DNA of 64,000 bases, taken from contig CM060080.1 of assembly GCA_030533445.1 (NCBI GenBank), positions 38,392,380-38,456,379 of the forward strand. The letters run 5' to 3'. This stretch comes from Cyprinodon diabolis (taxonomy: Eukaryota > Chordata > Actinopteri > Cyprinodontiformes > Cyprinodontidae). The notes under the pieces were generated by a model that did not search any database, had not been told where the DNA came from, and saw only the letters and a program-made list of their open reading frames with translations. Numbering within the stretch: the stretch's first letter is position 1; every line of letters begins with the position of its first letter. The position numbers and the translations under genes are program-made. Shown here one piece after another: positions 10,322 through 29,362 of this stretch.

Positions 10322-10640
10322 ATGTTTTGAAAGAATTGCCAGCTACTAAAGTAAAAGTTAAATCGATAGCGAGCTATGGGGGTTCCAGGGTTATTTCCTC
10401 TGATAATGGGACCCATTTTATCAACAAGCTGCAAAGAGAAGTGGAAGCTGTTAAAAGAATTAAGCATAGATTAGGTTTTAGTTGACCAGTGACCAAAGGT
10501 TTAGCTGAAAGAACAAAGCAGACCATGACAAGACAAACTGCAAACATTTGCCACAGTAACAAAAACCACTATCAAGGATGTCCTTCCTCTGGCCCTGACA
10601 GCTAGAATGAGTTCTCCTAATTGTTAAAACAGTTTCTTAC
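10322..10640 (+). pseudogene. Fossil retroelement integrase fragment
   Basis: In the frame around 10360-10560 the translation contains an SDNGTHF motif at about 10399-10419 and, after one stop near 10483, a GLAERTKQTM-type motif. These are the second Asp and the Glu region of a retroviral integrase core. It is a different, older sequence from the ERV at the left edge and is disrupted by stops. The rest of the element is not visible. Confidence 0.65.
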
Positions 10641-13600
10641 CTCATGACCAAAACTTATGAACACAGCCCAAAAAACGTATCTAAAAGCATGGAAGCAGGC
10701 GTGTGAGTCCTTAAAGCAATGCAGGGAGGATGTGACAAGCCAACAACAAAAATAATCTAAAGATCAAAGAGCATGGCCATATGCTCGCTATAGGAATTAT
10801 GGGGATTCCACTCATAGTGTTACTGAAACCCAGCTGAAAAGAAATTAAATAAGCAAACTAAAAATGTAATATCAACTCCACTGTGGACTGATTTTCAATT
10901 ATGTGCAATTTTAAAATGCATAAGAGTGATGGCTACTGGAAAAAATAAAAAGTTATACCGATTTTTTATTTAATTTGAGTTTAATATGGGGGGAAAAAAA
11001 TCAAAATTCTGACTTTACTCTCAGAATTCTGACTTTACAATCACTGCACCAAACAAAATCAAGTTTTCATGTCCCTTCTGCTTTTTACCCCGTTTTTAAT
11101 TTCCTCGTCCCCCGAATGGTTGACAATTTGCGCAGCACAATGCAGATGGGAAGTTGACAATGCAGTTAAAGGGCTAAGCACAAATATACATGCATATAAT
11201 ATACAATCTTTTTAATCGGTCTGCCTAATGTTACACTTCTTTAAGTTTAAGTATGCCCTTTGTGAATCTACATGCTTGGACTTGTCAATCACTGCTGCAT
11301 ATGCACCTGAATCTCCGCTCTGATGAAAAATAAAGGTTATTGTATTTATATTTCTAAAGTTTTTCCTTTAAAAAAGGTTATTCTTAATTTGACAAACTAA
11401 CAGTATCTTAACTTTTTTCTATTTAATAGTATGGCACTAAATCACAAAATATAATAATAAAAAACTATTGTTTATCTGCTTATCTTACTTTACTGAACAA
11501 CACTTATGGACAACAATATCAAACATCTCTCAAATGCAAACACATCAATGGACAGTTTCTATAGATATTTAAGTTCACGGTTAATTAAAAACTCCTAAAA
11601 ACATTGTTTGTCTACGGCACTCAAATTGGTTTCCTATTATAATAGTTTTACTCCTTTTAGAGCCACATTCAAATTAAATAAAATATACAGATGACGACCA
11701 TTTTTACTTATTTCATACTAGTGAATCCACCTTGCTGGTGCAGGACACAATTACCCTTATTTGTAATACAAAAACATACATCATCTTCAATCTGATAATG
11801 ATATAACACCAGCCAGAGCTGAAGTAAAGAGCTAGACATCAGGAATAAATTATACAACAGAAAAGTTCAAACACAAGTTATCAGATTGAAAACAGAAGGT
11901 GTTTTTATACACTTAAAATTAGTCTGTCCAACATTCCCACGCTACTAACCTTTAAGTTTGCAGAAAAATGAAAAGAAGGCACCTGAGATGTGGTCTACCG
12001 GCATGCAAGCTTGAGTCTGAGCATCAAACTGATTACCACACCCTGCACTCACCTTGGGAACAGTTCCCTCTGCTGGTTAACTACAAACCAACTCAAATAC
12101 GTGCATTATTTATGCAGACAGGACCTTCTTTATTAAAACATTATCAAATTACATTGTTATGTGATTCTAAATTCCCATAAAAGGAAAATGAACACTGACT
12201 TAAAATGTTTAAGCTCAAATACCCAAAGTTAACAAAACTAAAATATGTGTTGCTGATTTCTTCCATCATCATAGATACTATGGCAGGAAAATGAGATCCT
12301 TCACTTACTATTATGGATAAAATTACTTAATCAAGGTTTTTTAATGCATCTTGTTCAAAATTGTGTCAAAGTCAGTGTTGCTCTGAGTTACAAAGTTAGT
12401 ACAATGATTTCATAAAAGGACAGATTGAAAATATTTATGATACAAAACAAACAAAATAGCGTGTCGACATATTCCTGAAAAAAAAAAAAAAGCCGGGACT
12501 TGTTCTTTTGTCGAAGCAACTCTGGAAGTGGGAAAGACAAACCTAGTCTTCCCGTGTCTTAAGTTTATCACAGGCTGAAACACTGTCTATTATAGGTTAA
12601 AATAACACAGCTTTACATTACTCAAATAATAACATGTGGGTGTACAATTTAGGGGAAATGTCAGGATAGCTAATTCAGGGGTTTCAAAGATAACCATCGT
12701 ACATAAACATTGAGAAAGAAACATTTGTCTTTTAAAATAATAACAAGACATTACAAAAGGAAAATATCTCTAAGAAAAGACCTTCGAAGATCTATAAATA
12801 TCTATATTTACTGAATACATTAACTACCACTTGTGGATATTTCTACCTTACAGTTGGGGTGAGGTAAACAAAATCCATTTTAGAATGTTTCAAACATTTT
12901 AACATTAACGAGAATTAGCTCGTAATTTACATTTTTTTTTACTGAATCATTTAGTTCATGCAACTACATTTTTCTTTTAACCATTTAAATCAATAATCAT
13001 GGCTTTGGCTACACTTGGTGTGCATTTATAGAGCTATAACAGCAATTTCTGCACCTTTCATTAAAATACGCAATAAGCTTTGTTTTAGCATACTTTTTTA
13101 AAAGCTCTAAGTTTCAATGGCATTTTATTTTAAACATTTTTTACTTGTTCTGTTTTAAGAGCATTGTGAGTTAATTCACCATGACATGGGCTCCACAACA
13201 ATGACTGCAGCTCGGCTTTCTTTACATTCAGGAAAATTGCCAGTGAATAATTTTTTTTTTTTCTTTTCATTTGACTCAGCCCAAAGTGGGGTTTTGTTTT
13301 AATTAGTAGGACTGAAGTGAAAAATATGGCACCGTCCCGCATAAACCGGGACATCTGGTTAAACTATGGACAGAAAATTTGGACCCTTCAGTGTACGGTG
13401 ACCAGAAAAATGGTTTTATGAAAGAGGGGGAAATTATTTCTTGTAGACTGTTATTACGGAAGAAAGAGTGCATGAGCATTCTGCAGAAACAGCTGTTAGC
13501 TAGCTGGTTGGCAGCTGTTCATGTATTGATAAGGAGTACAGCGCACCACTTTAAAAACAGACAAGGAAGAAGTGGAAGTTTGTTTGTCACAACCGGATGC

Positions 13601-13835
13601 AGCTGATGGGGAGCTGCCTTGTGTTTTGGTGAGTGTGGCTAAACATTGTGATAAATGGTTGGTTCGTGCCCAGGTTAATAAAAAAAACAAACAAAGAAAA
13701 AACAACAATTCTTATTATAACATTGCCAGACAGGACACACAAAAAAAGGAAGGGGGAGAATCACACCCGACACGATATTTTGCAAGTGGGCTTCCGTAGC
13801 TCTGCTGAGATAGACCCCAGTTCTATTTCAGTCAT
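10641..13835. other. AT-rich intergenic region
   Basis: About 3.2 kb of AT-rich sequence without a convincing open frame, splice-bounded exon or recognised repeat. Part could be the 3' UTR of a neighbouring gene outside the exons seen here, but nothing shows this. Confidence 0.5.
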
Positions 13836-14010
13836 ACTACCAGTGTTGTTTTCATCAACGATGAAAACATTATTTTGTTGAGACTCCTTTTTTCCAATGA
13901 TAACTGATGAGCTCAACATGGATCTTTGATGAAGAAAACATGATGACTCATGGGAGTGAGTTTTCGTTGACAGAATGGGACTACATTAGGATGTAGGTGG
14001 GGAGGTCTGT
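13836..14010. repeat. MITE-like fragment (AGTGTTGTTTTCATC type)
   Basis: The block begins CAGTGTTGTTTTCATCAACG and contains repeated short inverted ATCAACGATGAAAAC-like words, typical of short non-autonomous fish elements. Boundaries are approximate. Confidence 0.4.
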
Positions 14011-14314
14011 CAGAGGTTTAAAATGCATCATTGTGCTGCAATCTGTTAGTCAAGCTAAGCAGTATCAGTCATTCTGCTGGCATGCAGCGGTGCACATTCT
14101 GCATGACCACAGATGGACCATGGCAGCAGCAGCAGGGGTGGAAGTAATAAGGAATGATCCGGTACTCTGATAAACTCTGCTCTTCCAGCTGTGCTTGTGC
14201 AGAAATGCGGCTTTGCGTGCTCTTCTCTCCGAGTCTGCGCTTTATGCTCTACACTGATGGTTCGCTCTCAGCACTATGGTTCTTCCTGCCCTCACTTTGC
14301 CCCTGAGCAGGAAC

Positions 14315-14420
14315 CAAAGGCAAGGCAAGGCAAGGCAAATTTATTTGTATTGCACAATTCAGTACAAAGACAATGCAAAGTGCTTTACATGATTAAAATA
14401 TAGGAAAATAAAACAGAGTA
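14315..14420 (+). repeat. GGCAAGG-type interspersed repeat
   Basis: Tandem GGCAA words followed by TTTATTTGTATTGCACAATT and a CTTTACATGATT segment. The reverse complement recurs at 19850-19950, so this is an interspersed family present in both orientations. A-rich sequence follows to about 14520. Confidence 0.65.
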
Positions 14421-15249
14421 GGAAAAACAGTAGGAAAAAAAAAAATAAATAAAATAAAAAATGCAGAAACAAAAAAGAACATTAAAAACAGTTTGACTTT
14501 AAAAAAAAACAATAAAAAAGTTAAACTAATAATGTTTCACGGACAAAGGGACAATTATTTGAAATAAAGACAAAATTGCCAAAGTAGAAAGAAGAATGTT
14601 TTTGTTCTTTCCTTTTTTGGAGTAATGGAGATTGATTGATCTGTGTGTAATCCATAATTGATGGTAGATCAGGAAGAATTTGCTTTTGGATGGAAACCTC
14701 GTATGTGTAAAACCATTCCTTTATTGTAAATTTTGTTAGCTTGTCTGTCTGCTATATTAAACAATATGATGTGTTGCACTAACTTTGTGCGGCTGCTCAT
14801 CAGCTGGAGCGGATAAACTTGATCCTCTGTAGGAACAGAAACTCAGGTCAGTGACTAAGAATAAAGGACCAATTACTACTAAAGCAATAGTCACTGACCT
14901 GGTTCTGAGTTCAGTCCGATTCCCGGAGGAAGGAGATGAATCTGAGAGGGAGATTGTCCTCTGCTTGCGATGGGCGCCGCCGCCCCAAACTCTGGGTGAT
15001 GAGTGAAGCTGATGTCAGCCTACGCCGAGCAGCAACAGTGTCCAGACGGGAATATCCAAACCCGAAGTCCTAGCAGAACCAAGTTCATGGAGCAGAAGAT
15101 CAGAGAGGCAATGAGGCACAGAAGGAGAATCCAAGCCGAGGTCAGAATAACAGTCCAGGTTTTGTAAGCCAGTAGAATCCAAGTCCAGAACAGAGCAAAT
15201 AGACAGGGGCAAAGCAAAACTCGGGATCCACAGGGCAGAATCAGATAAA

Positions 15250-15437
15250 TCAGAACAAAGATCAGAACGCTAGAATTACTCACACCGAACAGTTTGAATA
15301 ATCCGGCACATATAGCTGGAAAACACGTAGCATCTATAGGAGCTGGAAACAGGTGGATCAGATAATCAGTAATGAGAAACCAGGCAGAGTTAAACAGGTG
15401 AATGGAATCAAGCCGGCCACCTGTGACAGGACATGAC
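15250..15437 (-). repeat. LTR-like repeat fragment related to 56794-57037
   Basis: It shares the words AATGAGAAAC, CAGGCAGAG and ACAGGTGAATG, in order, with the element at 56794-57037, and ends in CATGACA. On the minus strand it would start TGTCATG, compatible with an old solo LTR. The left limit is unclear. Confidence 0.4.
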
Positions 15438-15716
15438 AATTTTAAAGATATTTTTCAGTAAAAATCTACCTAATGTGTCCCAACATACAAGGTGTGTTAT
15501 GATCCTATAAAAACTATCCTAAAAAAAATATTGGTATTAATCAAAATCGATATCGGTATGTTGGGCTTTTTAAAGATCTGTTATTGGTTATAAAATGGCA
15601 ATCTCTGAAAGTGTGATTCTGGGCAACATGTTTATTTTTGAGTCATTGTTGAAATAGATCTAAGGAACTCATCAATTATGTTTTCTGTGCCAAAGCATAT
15701 AATTATGATACATTGA

Positions 15717-16128
15717 GTGGATGTGCTCTCTTCATCCTCTGGCATGGGAGCTGGCTCGTAGCTCGTCTGCCTGGCTGTGTGTTTCCTGGACGGGGCCGCC
15801 TTTTACAGCTGCTTTTTGTGTCTCTGCTTCTGTCTCCTTGAACCCCAGTGGGCCTCAGCAGATGGCTGCTCACACTGAGCCTGGTTCTGCTGGAGGTTAC
15901 TTCCTGTTAAAAGGGGGTTTTTCCTCTCCACTGTCGCTACAAGCATGCTTAGTGTGTGGGATTGTATTTGAGTCAATGAGTCAATGCAATCAACTGGTTT
16001 CCTTAGATATAAAACTTTGTATCAATTTGACTGGATGATCTGGTTGAACTGTAAAGTGCCTTGAGATGACATGTGTTGTGAATTTGGCGCTATAGAAATA
16101 AACTGAATTGAATTGAATGTATTAAACA
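15717..16128 (+). repeat. Interspersed repeat with (GAATT)n tail, copy 2
   Basis: Near-full copy of the repeat at 9889-10321, with a small internal deletion in the first third and the same GGCGCTATAGAAATAAACTG plus GAATT tail. Confidence 0.75.
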
Positions 16129-16499
16129 ATATGTCTTCAGTAGAGGGGCCCCTTGTGACCACCAACGTCTATCCCAGTTGGATGATGTCTGGACCTTTTA
16201 AACTATGCATTCCCTTTATAACTACTTGGAGAGATAACTATACACCCAAACTGAAAGGCAGAGGAAGGACAGCATTAATGTCTCCATGGTAACTCTGGAG
16301 ACCTACAGCTGGTGGGAGGTCTATTGATGGCACAATTTTACCTTTATTTAAGTTGATAATGTATAATGTATGTTTTATTTTCTATTTAAGATATCTTTAG
16401 TAACTTATTTTACTATTTGATACTTGGAATAAACCAATCAATTAAGAAAGCCGCTGTAGACTGAAAGCTGTAAAAGCTCAGGTTCACATTTAAATTTAA

Positions 16500-16740
16500 A
16501 TCTGGACAACATGGAGCTTTTTAGCCTGCATGGAAAGCCTCTTACACACATCATGCCACAGCGTAAACGCCTCCTCTCCTCTCTAAAGCATAGTGATGGC
16601 AGCATTATGGTACAGGCTTATCTTTAGCAGTGACAAGACAAATGTAGTCCTGTTGGAAAACATGTAAGAGGCTCACAGCAAGGAGCAGAGGTTCACCCTC
16701 CAGGATGCTTTTTATTAACTGGGACCTAATAACACTTTAT
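16500..16740 (+). repeat. Fossil Tc1-like transposon fragment
   Basis: Short segments resemble decayed Tc1-type transposase DNA: AAAGCATAGTGATGGCAGCA (a VKHGGGSIM-type motif) and a later GCAGAGGTTCACCCTCCAG segment. Badly degraded; unrelated to the intact 1248-bp family. Confidence 0.45.
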
Positions 16741-19080
16741 GAAGATAAAGTGTCTCTTTCTGGAAAACTGTCAGAGACATTAACATTTGTGGGTCTAATG
16801 ACACAAAAGGAATACATTTCTAGAGCAATGAATGCTTTTTTCATGTTACTGTAACAGTTAAAGTACAGTTACATCTTATTTTACAGAAGGGGTCTAGTTT
16901 CTGATTTACTGGTTCTTTTCTTGCTCTTTAACATGTAAATGGCTGAACACAGATGTAAAATGAGAATTTAATACCAACTTTGTTTTTTTTTTTAACTCTG
17001 CAAAGATATTCCTGCAGTGTCACTATTCTGCAAAACACAAAGCAGACATGAAATGCTTCTGTTCAAAATCGAAGACGCAAGTTTTTTAACGCAGGCACAT
17101 TTAATCATACCTATGCTCCTACCCAGACTTTGATAAGAGCTGTTTGGTTGAAGGTTTCCATCCAACATTTTTACACTTAGCTGTAAATCATCATTCAGAC
17201 GTTGAAGAGAAGCGTTTCACCCCACCTGTGGGACGTTAGCTGCTCTCTGTAAAAGCTAATAAAGCTTCAGCTTTCTGACAGGGGCCTGGATGTTATTGAG
17301 CCCTTTTTACAATATATTCTAATACTTCACCTCGCTCTGCCAAAATTCCTCCACAACGTCCCGCAAAGACGCACAGCTGGAGGCGTCAATAAATAATGGA
17401 TCATTTCATTTCACCATGCTGTCTGTATAAATGACCGTGATTAGTTTTATACTTTAGTTTTGCACAAAATTAAGAGTGACTAGAGGAAAAAAACTTAGTA
17501 TGCATGGAGTAAAATATGTTAAGTCTGTTTTATTCCAGGTGCCTTTAATTAAGTTTTCTGATCTCCATGTTGGTCCTAGTTTTAAGTGCTGCTGGTAAAA
17601 CCTAATCTGATCTAACTGCACCAGAGGTTTGATACTACTGGCTGTTCTTCAATGAAATTAATCAAACTCACCTCAAATAGTAATCTAATAATCAGTCACC
17701 ATTAGAAAAATTACCAGACTTTTTCCAGGGCTATTTTTTTTTAGTCAAGATGAAACACAAGCTTCCAATTGAGCATGTTTCGTATAACCTTATGTTAGGC
17801 GTTAGACTGCTCAGTTTCTATAAGTGGTGTCCCTGTAGGTTTTCTAGGAGACATCTATTGATTTCATTGAGCAAAATAGACAAAAGCACACTTAGAAGTA
17901 CATTTTTAACACTGTTATCATCTTTAATTCAGAAAAGGAAATCCATACTTTATTCCCTGGACGTGTCTTTAACATCAACATGGATTGGTCCCTCTGGGTT
18001 CAAACTGCAAAGGTTAGACGGTGCTTGCTTCACGGGTTGGGGGATCTTGGGGGGTCTCCCCTGCAAGGTTTCGGGTAGTCTTTCTGCCAGGAGTCAGACC
18101 TGGGTCCAACTGCCCTTTCCAGGACATAGCTGATGTGGATTGATGGCCTTTTTTTTTTTTACTACCGTTACAGCCACTCAACATAAACACACATATTTCT
18201 ACAAATATGACCCCCCAAGCATCCTCACATGGATGCTCCGAGTGGCTGAAGGTCATAATAACATGCGTTACTGTACCATAAATGTGATGCTAACTATGAT
18301 GATGCATTGAATCTGGATTTATAAAAGTTAATGGAGTAAGGATACCGTCTTAAAACATATTTCTTTGTAGAGAAAATCTGCCGCCCCCCACCACCACCAC
18401 ACGTAGGCTTCCATCTGCTCTTCATGGTATTATTGGTATGATATTTCATTGTAAAATTATTCCTGCTTTCACTGGACTTTCTCGTAAAAATTGCTCTTTA
18501 CACACAAAAAAGACATTGACTGTAAAAAAAAAAAAAAAAAAAGGTTCTGAACAATTGAATAAAAATCTTTACTTATTTTAAAATAAAGGCCATGCATATA
18601 AAAAAACTCTTGTAAAAGGTTACACCTGCTTCATTCAAAGTAAATGCTGGTTTGCTCTTTCAAAAACCTATTTGACACCAAGAGGTTCACAAACCAGTGC
18701 ACAGTGGACTGAAATGTGTACTGACTGTCCATATGACTTGCATGCCTCCTGCTTTAGCCAATCAGGCTGAAGCAGGTTAAGTTAGTCCTTGCTCTCCCTG
18801 TCATTGGACACAACTGATTGCTACTGATTGTATTTCAGTTTTCAGAAAATTCATATTTATTCAAAATGGCTTCAAGGGGAATCATAGAAAGTTCACATGT
18901 GGTCCAAAGACCTCCACAGCCACAAGGTCTCGATCTGACGACCCTTTATGGATGTGTAGAAATGTTGCTACCACCTTGTTGAATTTATGTATTGAATTCT
19001 TAAGTGAAAAGAGTGTCCAATACGTAATAACTAGTAAGAGTACACATGGTGGTATTCTGTAGATGTGCATTATTATAAAT
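16741..19080. other. Intergenic, nothing recognised
   Basis: No gene recognised. Poly-A tracts at about 18521-18542 and a 127-codon frame at 17750-18133 without domains are the only structure noticed. Confidence 0.5.
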
Positions 19081-19128
19081 AGTAAAAGCCATTTTTTAGG
19101 CCCTGATACCAATACCTGGCTGTGCAGT

Positions 19129-19318
19129 TTTTTGTTTTGTTTTTGCAGCACTAGTGGCTTGGTTTTTCAACAGTAGGCTGACAGGAAAGGGAGTATGAGA
19201 GGGGGGGAGAGACATGCGGCTAAGGACCAAAGGTCGGATTCGAACCCGCTTCGAGGACTAAGGCATGTACATGGTACTTGGGTTGTGCGCCCTAACTGCT
19301 GCGCCAGCTGCACACACA
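19129..19318 (-). repeat. tRNA-derived SINE with target-site duplication
   Basis: On the minus strand the element starts with a tRNA-like head: A-box-like TGGCGCAGCAGTTAGGG and B box GGTTCGAATCC. It ends in an A-rich tail (T-rich at 19129-19146 on +). An 11-bp direct repeat GGCTGTGCAGT flanks it (19118-19128 and 19319-19329), marking a retroposed insertion. It sits inside an older repeat with GATACCGATACC words. Related degenerate copies are at 21935-22105 and 52751-52938. Confidence 0.8.
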
Positions 19319-19849
19319 GGCTGTGCAGTATTGGCCGATACCGATACCCTACCCATACCATATATTTGAAATTGATGTGTGTGTGTATATAAAAAGAACT
19401 GCATACTACTGTGATGTAAAATAATTGCCATCATGGCTTTGTCAAGCTACTGCCTACCTTTGTGAAGCAGGAAAAAGACTAAAAGTGAATCCAGTAGAAC
19501 GTTTTATTGCATACCTGGAATAGGTGACAATAGTTGAATAAACTTTGGTCTCTCAAAATGGTATCGGTGCCCTATCTGTTGGTACTCGCTGATACCGATA
19601 CACCGTTTTAGTGCTGGATCAGGGCCCCGCCTGATACTGGTATCGGTATTGGTGCTACACTAATTATAAAGTCTCTCCAAGCTTAGTTTAGCCAGATGTT
19701 GACAGCCATTTCTGTTCAGGATGTTTTGCAGAATAAGAGATGCCAAATGTTATTGTTTCTCTGTGTTCTATGTAAGGGCGGGGGTATATTCTATTCTATC
19801 TTATTTTATTTATTTATTTTCTTATTTTTTTCCTACTTGCTTTGATTCT

Positions 19850-19950
19850 GTTTTATTTTCCTATATTTCAATCATGTAAAGCACTTTGCATTGTCTTTGT
19901 ACTGAATTGTGCTATACAAATACATGTGCCTTGCCTTGCCTTGCCTTAAA
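19850..19950 (-). repeat. GGCAAGG-type interspersed repeat, reverse orientation
   Basis: Reverse complement of the repeat at 14315-14420, with CCTTGCCTTGCCTTGCCTT at its right end. Confidence 0.65.
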
Positions 19951-20029
19951 ATCCTCTATCAAGAAGGATTTATGCCTTCACCCACAGTATGAGAAACAGA
20001 CAAACACAAAGCTGTTTTTTTTTGTTTGT

Positions 20030-20035
20030 TTATTT
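20030..20035 (-). terminator. Candidate txlnb polyadenylation signal
   Basis: AATAAA on the minus strand (TTTATT at about 20030 on +) about 40 bp past the txlnb stop. That would give a very short 3' UTR, so a more distal site is possible. Confidence 0.35.
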
Positions 20036-20071
20036 ATAGCAATCTCACCAGCGGCAGGTTTTCTGTCTGAA

Positions 20072-26213
<6,142 letters not shown>

Positions 26214-26229
26214 AATTCTGAACGAGTCC
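26214..26229 (-). other. txlnb: txlnb 5' UTR portion of first coding exon
   Basis: The exon begins after the acceptor TTGTTTAG (AG at 26231-26230), 16 nt before the ATG. The rest of the 5' UTR and the promoter were not located. Confidence 0.7.
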
Positions 26230-28177
26230 CTAAACAAGGGAATAAAGCGGCTCTGTAATGTAGGGCAAGAATAAATGCATTATTTTCTAAAGCATGGGGG
26301 CTATTATAGGCTGATCACATTCCTACAGAGCAGTGGAGAGTAAAATGTGTTAAAAATAGATAAGGTTCAGTGGTTGTTACTAAACAAGCTATCATATACA
26401 TATTCTATTTCAAATATTCTCTTTTATAATTCTCTATTTTTAAAAATTCATCTGTTTTTAGTACACAATATTTCTTAATGAAGAAATATTTGCTTATCTT
26501 TTATTTAAAAGTTTTGTGAAGCAGGTTAGCTGAGGCTAGCTCAGTCTAGGACTCAAAGTTTGACCAAAGAAATGGGCGTATTGTTTAAGAGGCTGACTAT
26601 GACTAATGCGGCCCTGGTTTGGGATTTTTTTATACAAACACCACCTTACTGAATTCTTTTTTTATACCCCCATGCTGTCAAGACAAGCATTGTAACTGCA
26701 ATTGCACGTTTTCCATTTCTGATATTGTTGCTCACTTGCTCTGCAATTTCTTGGATTTCTGTCTGCTGTGCGGTCGAGTGCTGCAAAAAAAGACCTCAGA
26801 TGGTGCAGAATCATGCTGTAAGAGTTAATCCGGACAAATATTGATGCTATGGATCAAAGATTGTCATGAATGAAAGTCTAAGACAGATTAGCCTGTTTCT
26901 CTCTGGAGTCTTTGAACAAAATATGGATCTCACACAAACCATTACAAGCCTCTCCAGGCAGATGTTGCAGATTTGCAACAGCTAAATGCTACTTAGCTAA
27001 TTACTCCACATCCATATTTTAAGAGCTTTTGTTACTCAGAAGTACAACAGAAGGACTTAGTTGTGCATTTGCAACAAACAGTTTATCTCCAGCTGACCAG
27101 ATAGCACTGCTGACTCACTTTCAGCATGGCTGAGTCCTTGGTGCCACTGAAACAGATTTTCTAAGCCCCAATTTCTTATAAGTATCAAAACCAATTTCCA
27201 TTATTTTGAAATCAATACTATATAAGATGAATCATGAATGTGTATAGATATGACACATGCCAATTAGTAGATTTTCTCTTCTCTTAACGCTTAATCAATG
27301 ACTAAATTAGTTGAATAATCAATTAAACAAAATTAATCCAATTAATTGTTTAAGCCCTAATTGAAACTCATTCAGGGATGCACATGTGCAGCTGTTAGCA
27401 TTGATGAATCACAGTAAAAGGAGTCCTGGGTTTGAATCCCAGCAAGGGTTTGAGATAAATATTTCACTCAAATTTTAAGATTAATGTAATCTTATTACAT
27501 AACAATTGTTCAGAATTTTGACACAAACCTATCAAACCAAACAGGATACGTATTCATTTGTATAATAAAGCTTATTCATTTGAAATTTTGTAGACTAATC
27601 AGGTTTATGTATTTAGTAATAAAAAGTACTCAAAATTATTACTAATGGGATTATTTATTTCAAATACAAAAAGTTTAATGTTCAAAATTGCATAACCTAA
27701 TTATCAAGCAACACAAAAAAATATTTTTATGTATCTGAAATAAATCAACTCATTTCTATACATTTTTAAGGATACTTTATTCATTTTAAATGTATAAACC
27801 TGACAACTCGGGATTTAAATAAATAAGCTATATAGGGTGGAAAAAATGAATCGGATTAATCGTGATCAATCGATTATTGAAATAATTGAAATATTGAAAT
27901 ATTCGTCAACATATATAGTAATTATAGTAAAACTGTAAAAAAAAAAAAAAAAATGTGTAAACATTTTGCATTTAAGATAAGAGACTTTTTGCTCTGTCAA
28001 TATGCTCAATCCTGAACTCCTCCAGTGAAAAAAGTTTTAGTTTCACCTGGTTTCATTTAGTAAAAGCTGTTCTTTCAGGAACCTTTGGTTATGCGGTTAT
28101 TAATCGATTAATCTAAAGAATAATCAGCAGATTAATCAATTTGCAAAATAATCATTGGTTGAAGCCTTCAAGCTATA
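26230..28177. other. txlnb upstream region, AT-rich
   Basis: No coding exon was recognised. From about 27220 to 28150 there are many ATTAATC/GATTAAT words like those in hAT ends, probably a decayed element, plus a tRNA-like B-box segment near 27430 (GGGTTTGAATCCC). The txlnb first exon could lie here but shows no clear signal. Confidence 0.5.
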
Positions 28178-28181
28178 TTAA

Positions 28182-28689
28182 AGCTACAGTGTGTAATTTT
28201 CAGCGTCATCTAGCGGTCAGACTGCAGACCGCAGCAACATGAACATCTCCCCCCCACCGCTTCTCCCCCCCAACAGTACGGCGAGCGTTACGGTACAAAA
28301 TGTCTTCCACGACGTCCGCATCACCTACCTTCTCAAGTGATGAGGTTTGTTTACATAGATGATTTTACAGATAGTATTTCATTAGTCTGTGTAGGGTATA
28401 GATTTCAGTACCGTCTCAGTTCATCTCTCTCAACTTGCCGTAGTTACTTTCGAGCGTAATGGGCGATCTCGCAATCGCTGGTTTGTTGGCTCTGCGCTGC
28501 CGTAGCGCAAAGATGTCTGCCTCCATGGCTGCGAGACCCGCTCCTATGTAATTATAAATAACGAATTCTAAGGCAACGCAAATATTAAGGTTTAGAGGCT
28601 GAGCTCGTAGATGATGATAAATAACATAGTTATGTATAATATATTACATTTCTGACTGTATATCCCTGTAATTATTACACACTGTAGCT
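28182..28689. mobile_element. TTAA-flanked MITE (piggyBac type)
   Basis: The 508-bp element has 16-bp perfect terminal inverted repeats AGCTACAGTGTGTAAT, directly flanked on both sides by TTAA (28178-28181 and 28690-28693). TTAA duplication is the signature of piggyBac-type transposition. No transposase frame is present; the interior is GC-richer than its surroundings. Confidence 0.8.
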
Positions 28690-29029
28690 TTAAGCTAATG
28701 AATATGTATAATGTAAGGTTTCATTAATATGTTTGTGTTAAAATCATCTAAATAAACATAGTAAATGGGAATTTGTTACCTAAGTCTTAAAGTTTGGGTA
28801 AGATTGTTTAGTGAGTGTTAATACGTGTATTTTTCCTATGTCCTCTTACCATACAGAACAAGCATATTAGTTGAGTCCTCGTGCACTAAGGCACTATAAC
28901 CACAATAACTCCTGTAAAAACCACTGTGCAGCTATATTATAGTTTTTTTTTTTATTGACTGTGCAATATTCTGTGCAATATGCTGAATGTGTAATATATG
29001 TGAATAGAATAGTCATACCACTACCTCAT

Positions 29030-29362
29030 CGTTGCTCCTTACCTACTACACTTTAACGTAAAAGTAAATCCACCTGTATATAAGCCATCCGGATTGTACA
29101 TATTTTTATTTCTTATTTCTTTATTTCTTATTTTTATTTTGTTTTTTCATTGTGTGCGATACATGTACACTTGCACCTTATACTTATTTACCTTGATATA
29201 CTGTATATACCTGGATATACTGTATATATATTGTTTATTGTTTATTCTTAATGCACCTTTTCCTCCTTGTTTGCACCTTCTTTGACTTCTATGCCAATAT
29301 GTGACAAGTGAATTTCTCCGCTGTGAGATCAATAAAGCTCATCTAATCTAATCTAATCTAAT
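29030..29362 (+). repeat. LINE-like 3' tail with (TAATC)n end
   Basis: The segment ends with GTGAATTTCTCCGCTGTGAG, ATCAATAAAGCTCATC and four TAATC units, the usual 3' end of a teleost non-LTR element. The 5' part is T-rich without a reverse-transcriptase frame. Confidence 0.55.

Noticed and set aside
19129..19318. Possible true tRNA gene
   Set aside because: The B box is good, but the A tail and target duplication show a SINE, and no cloverleaf could be completed by eye.
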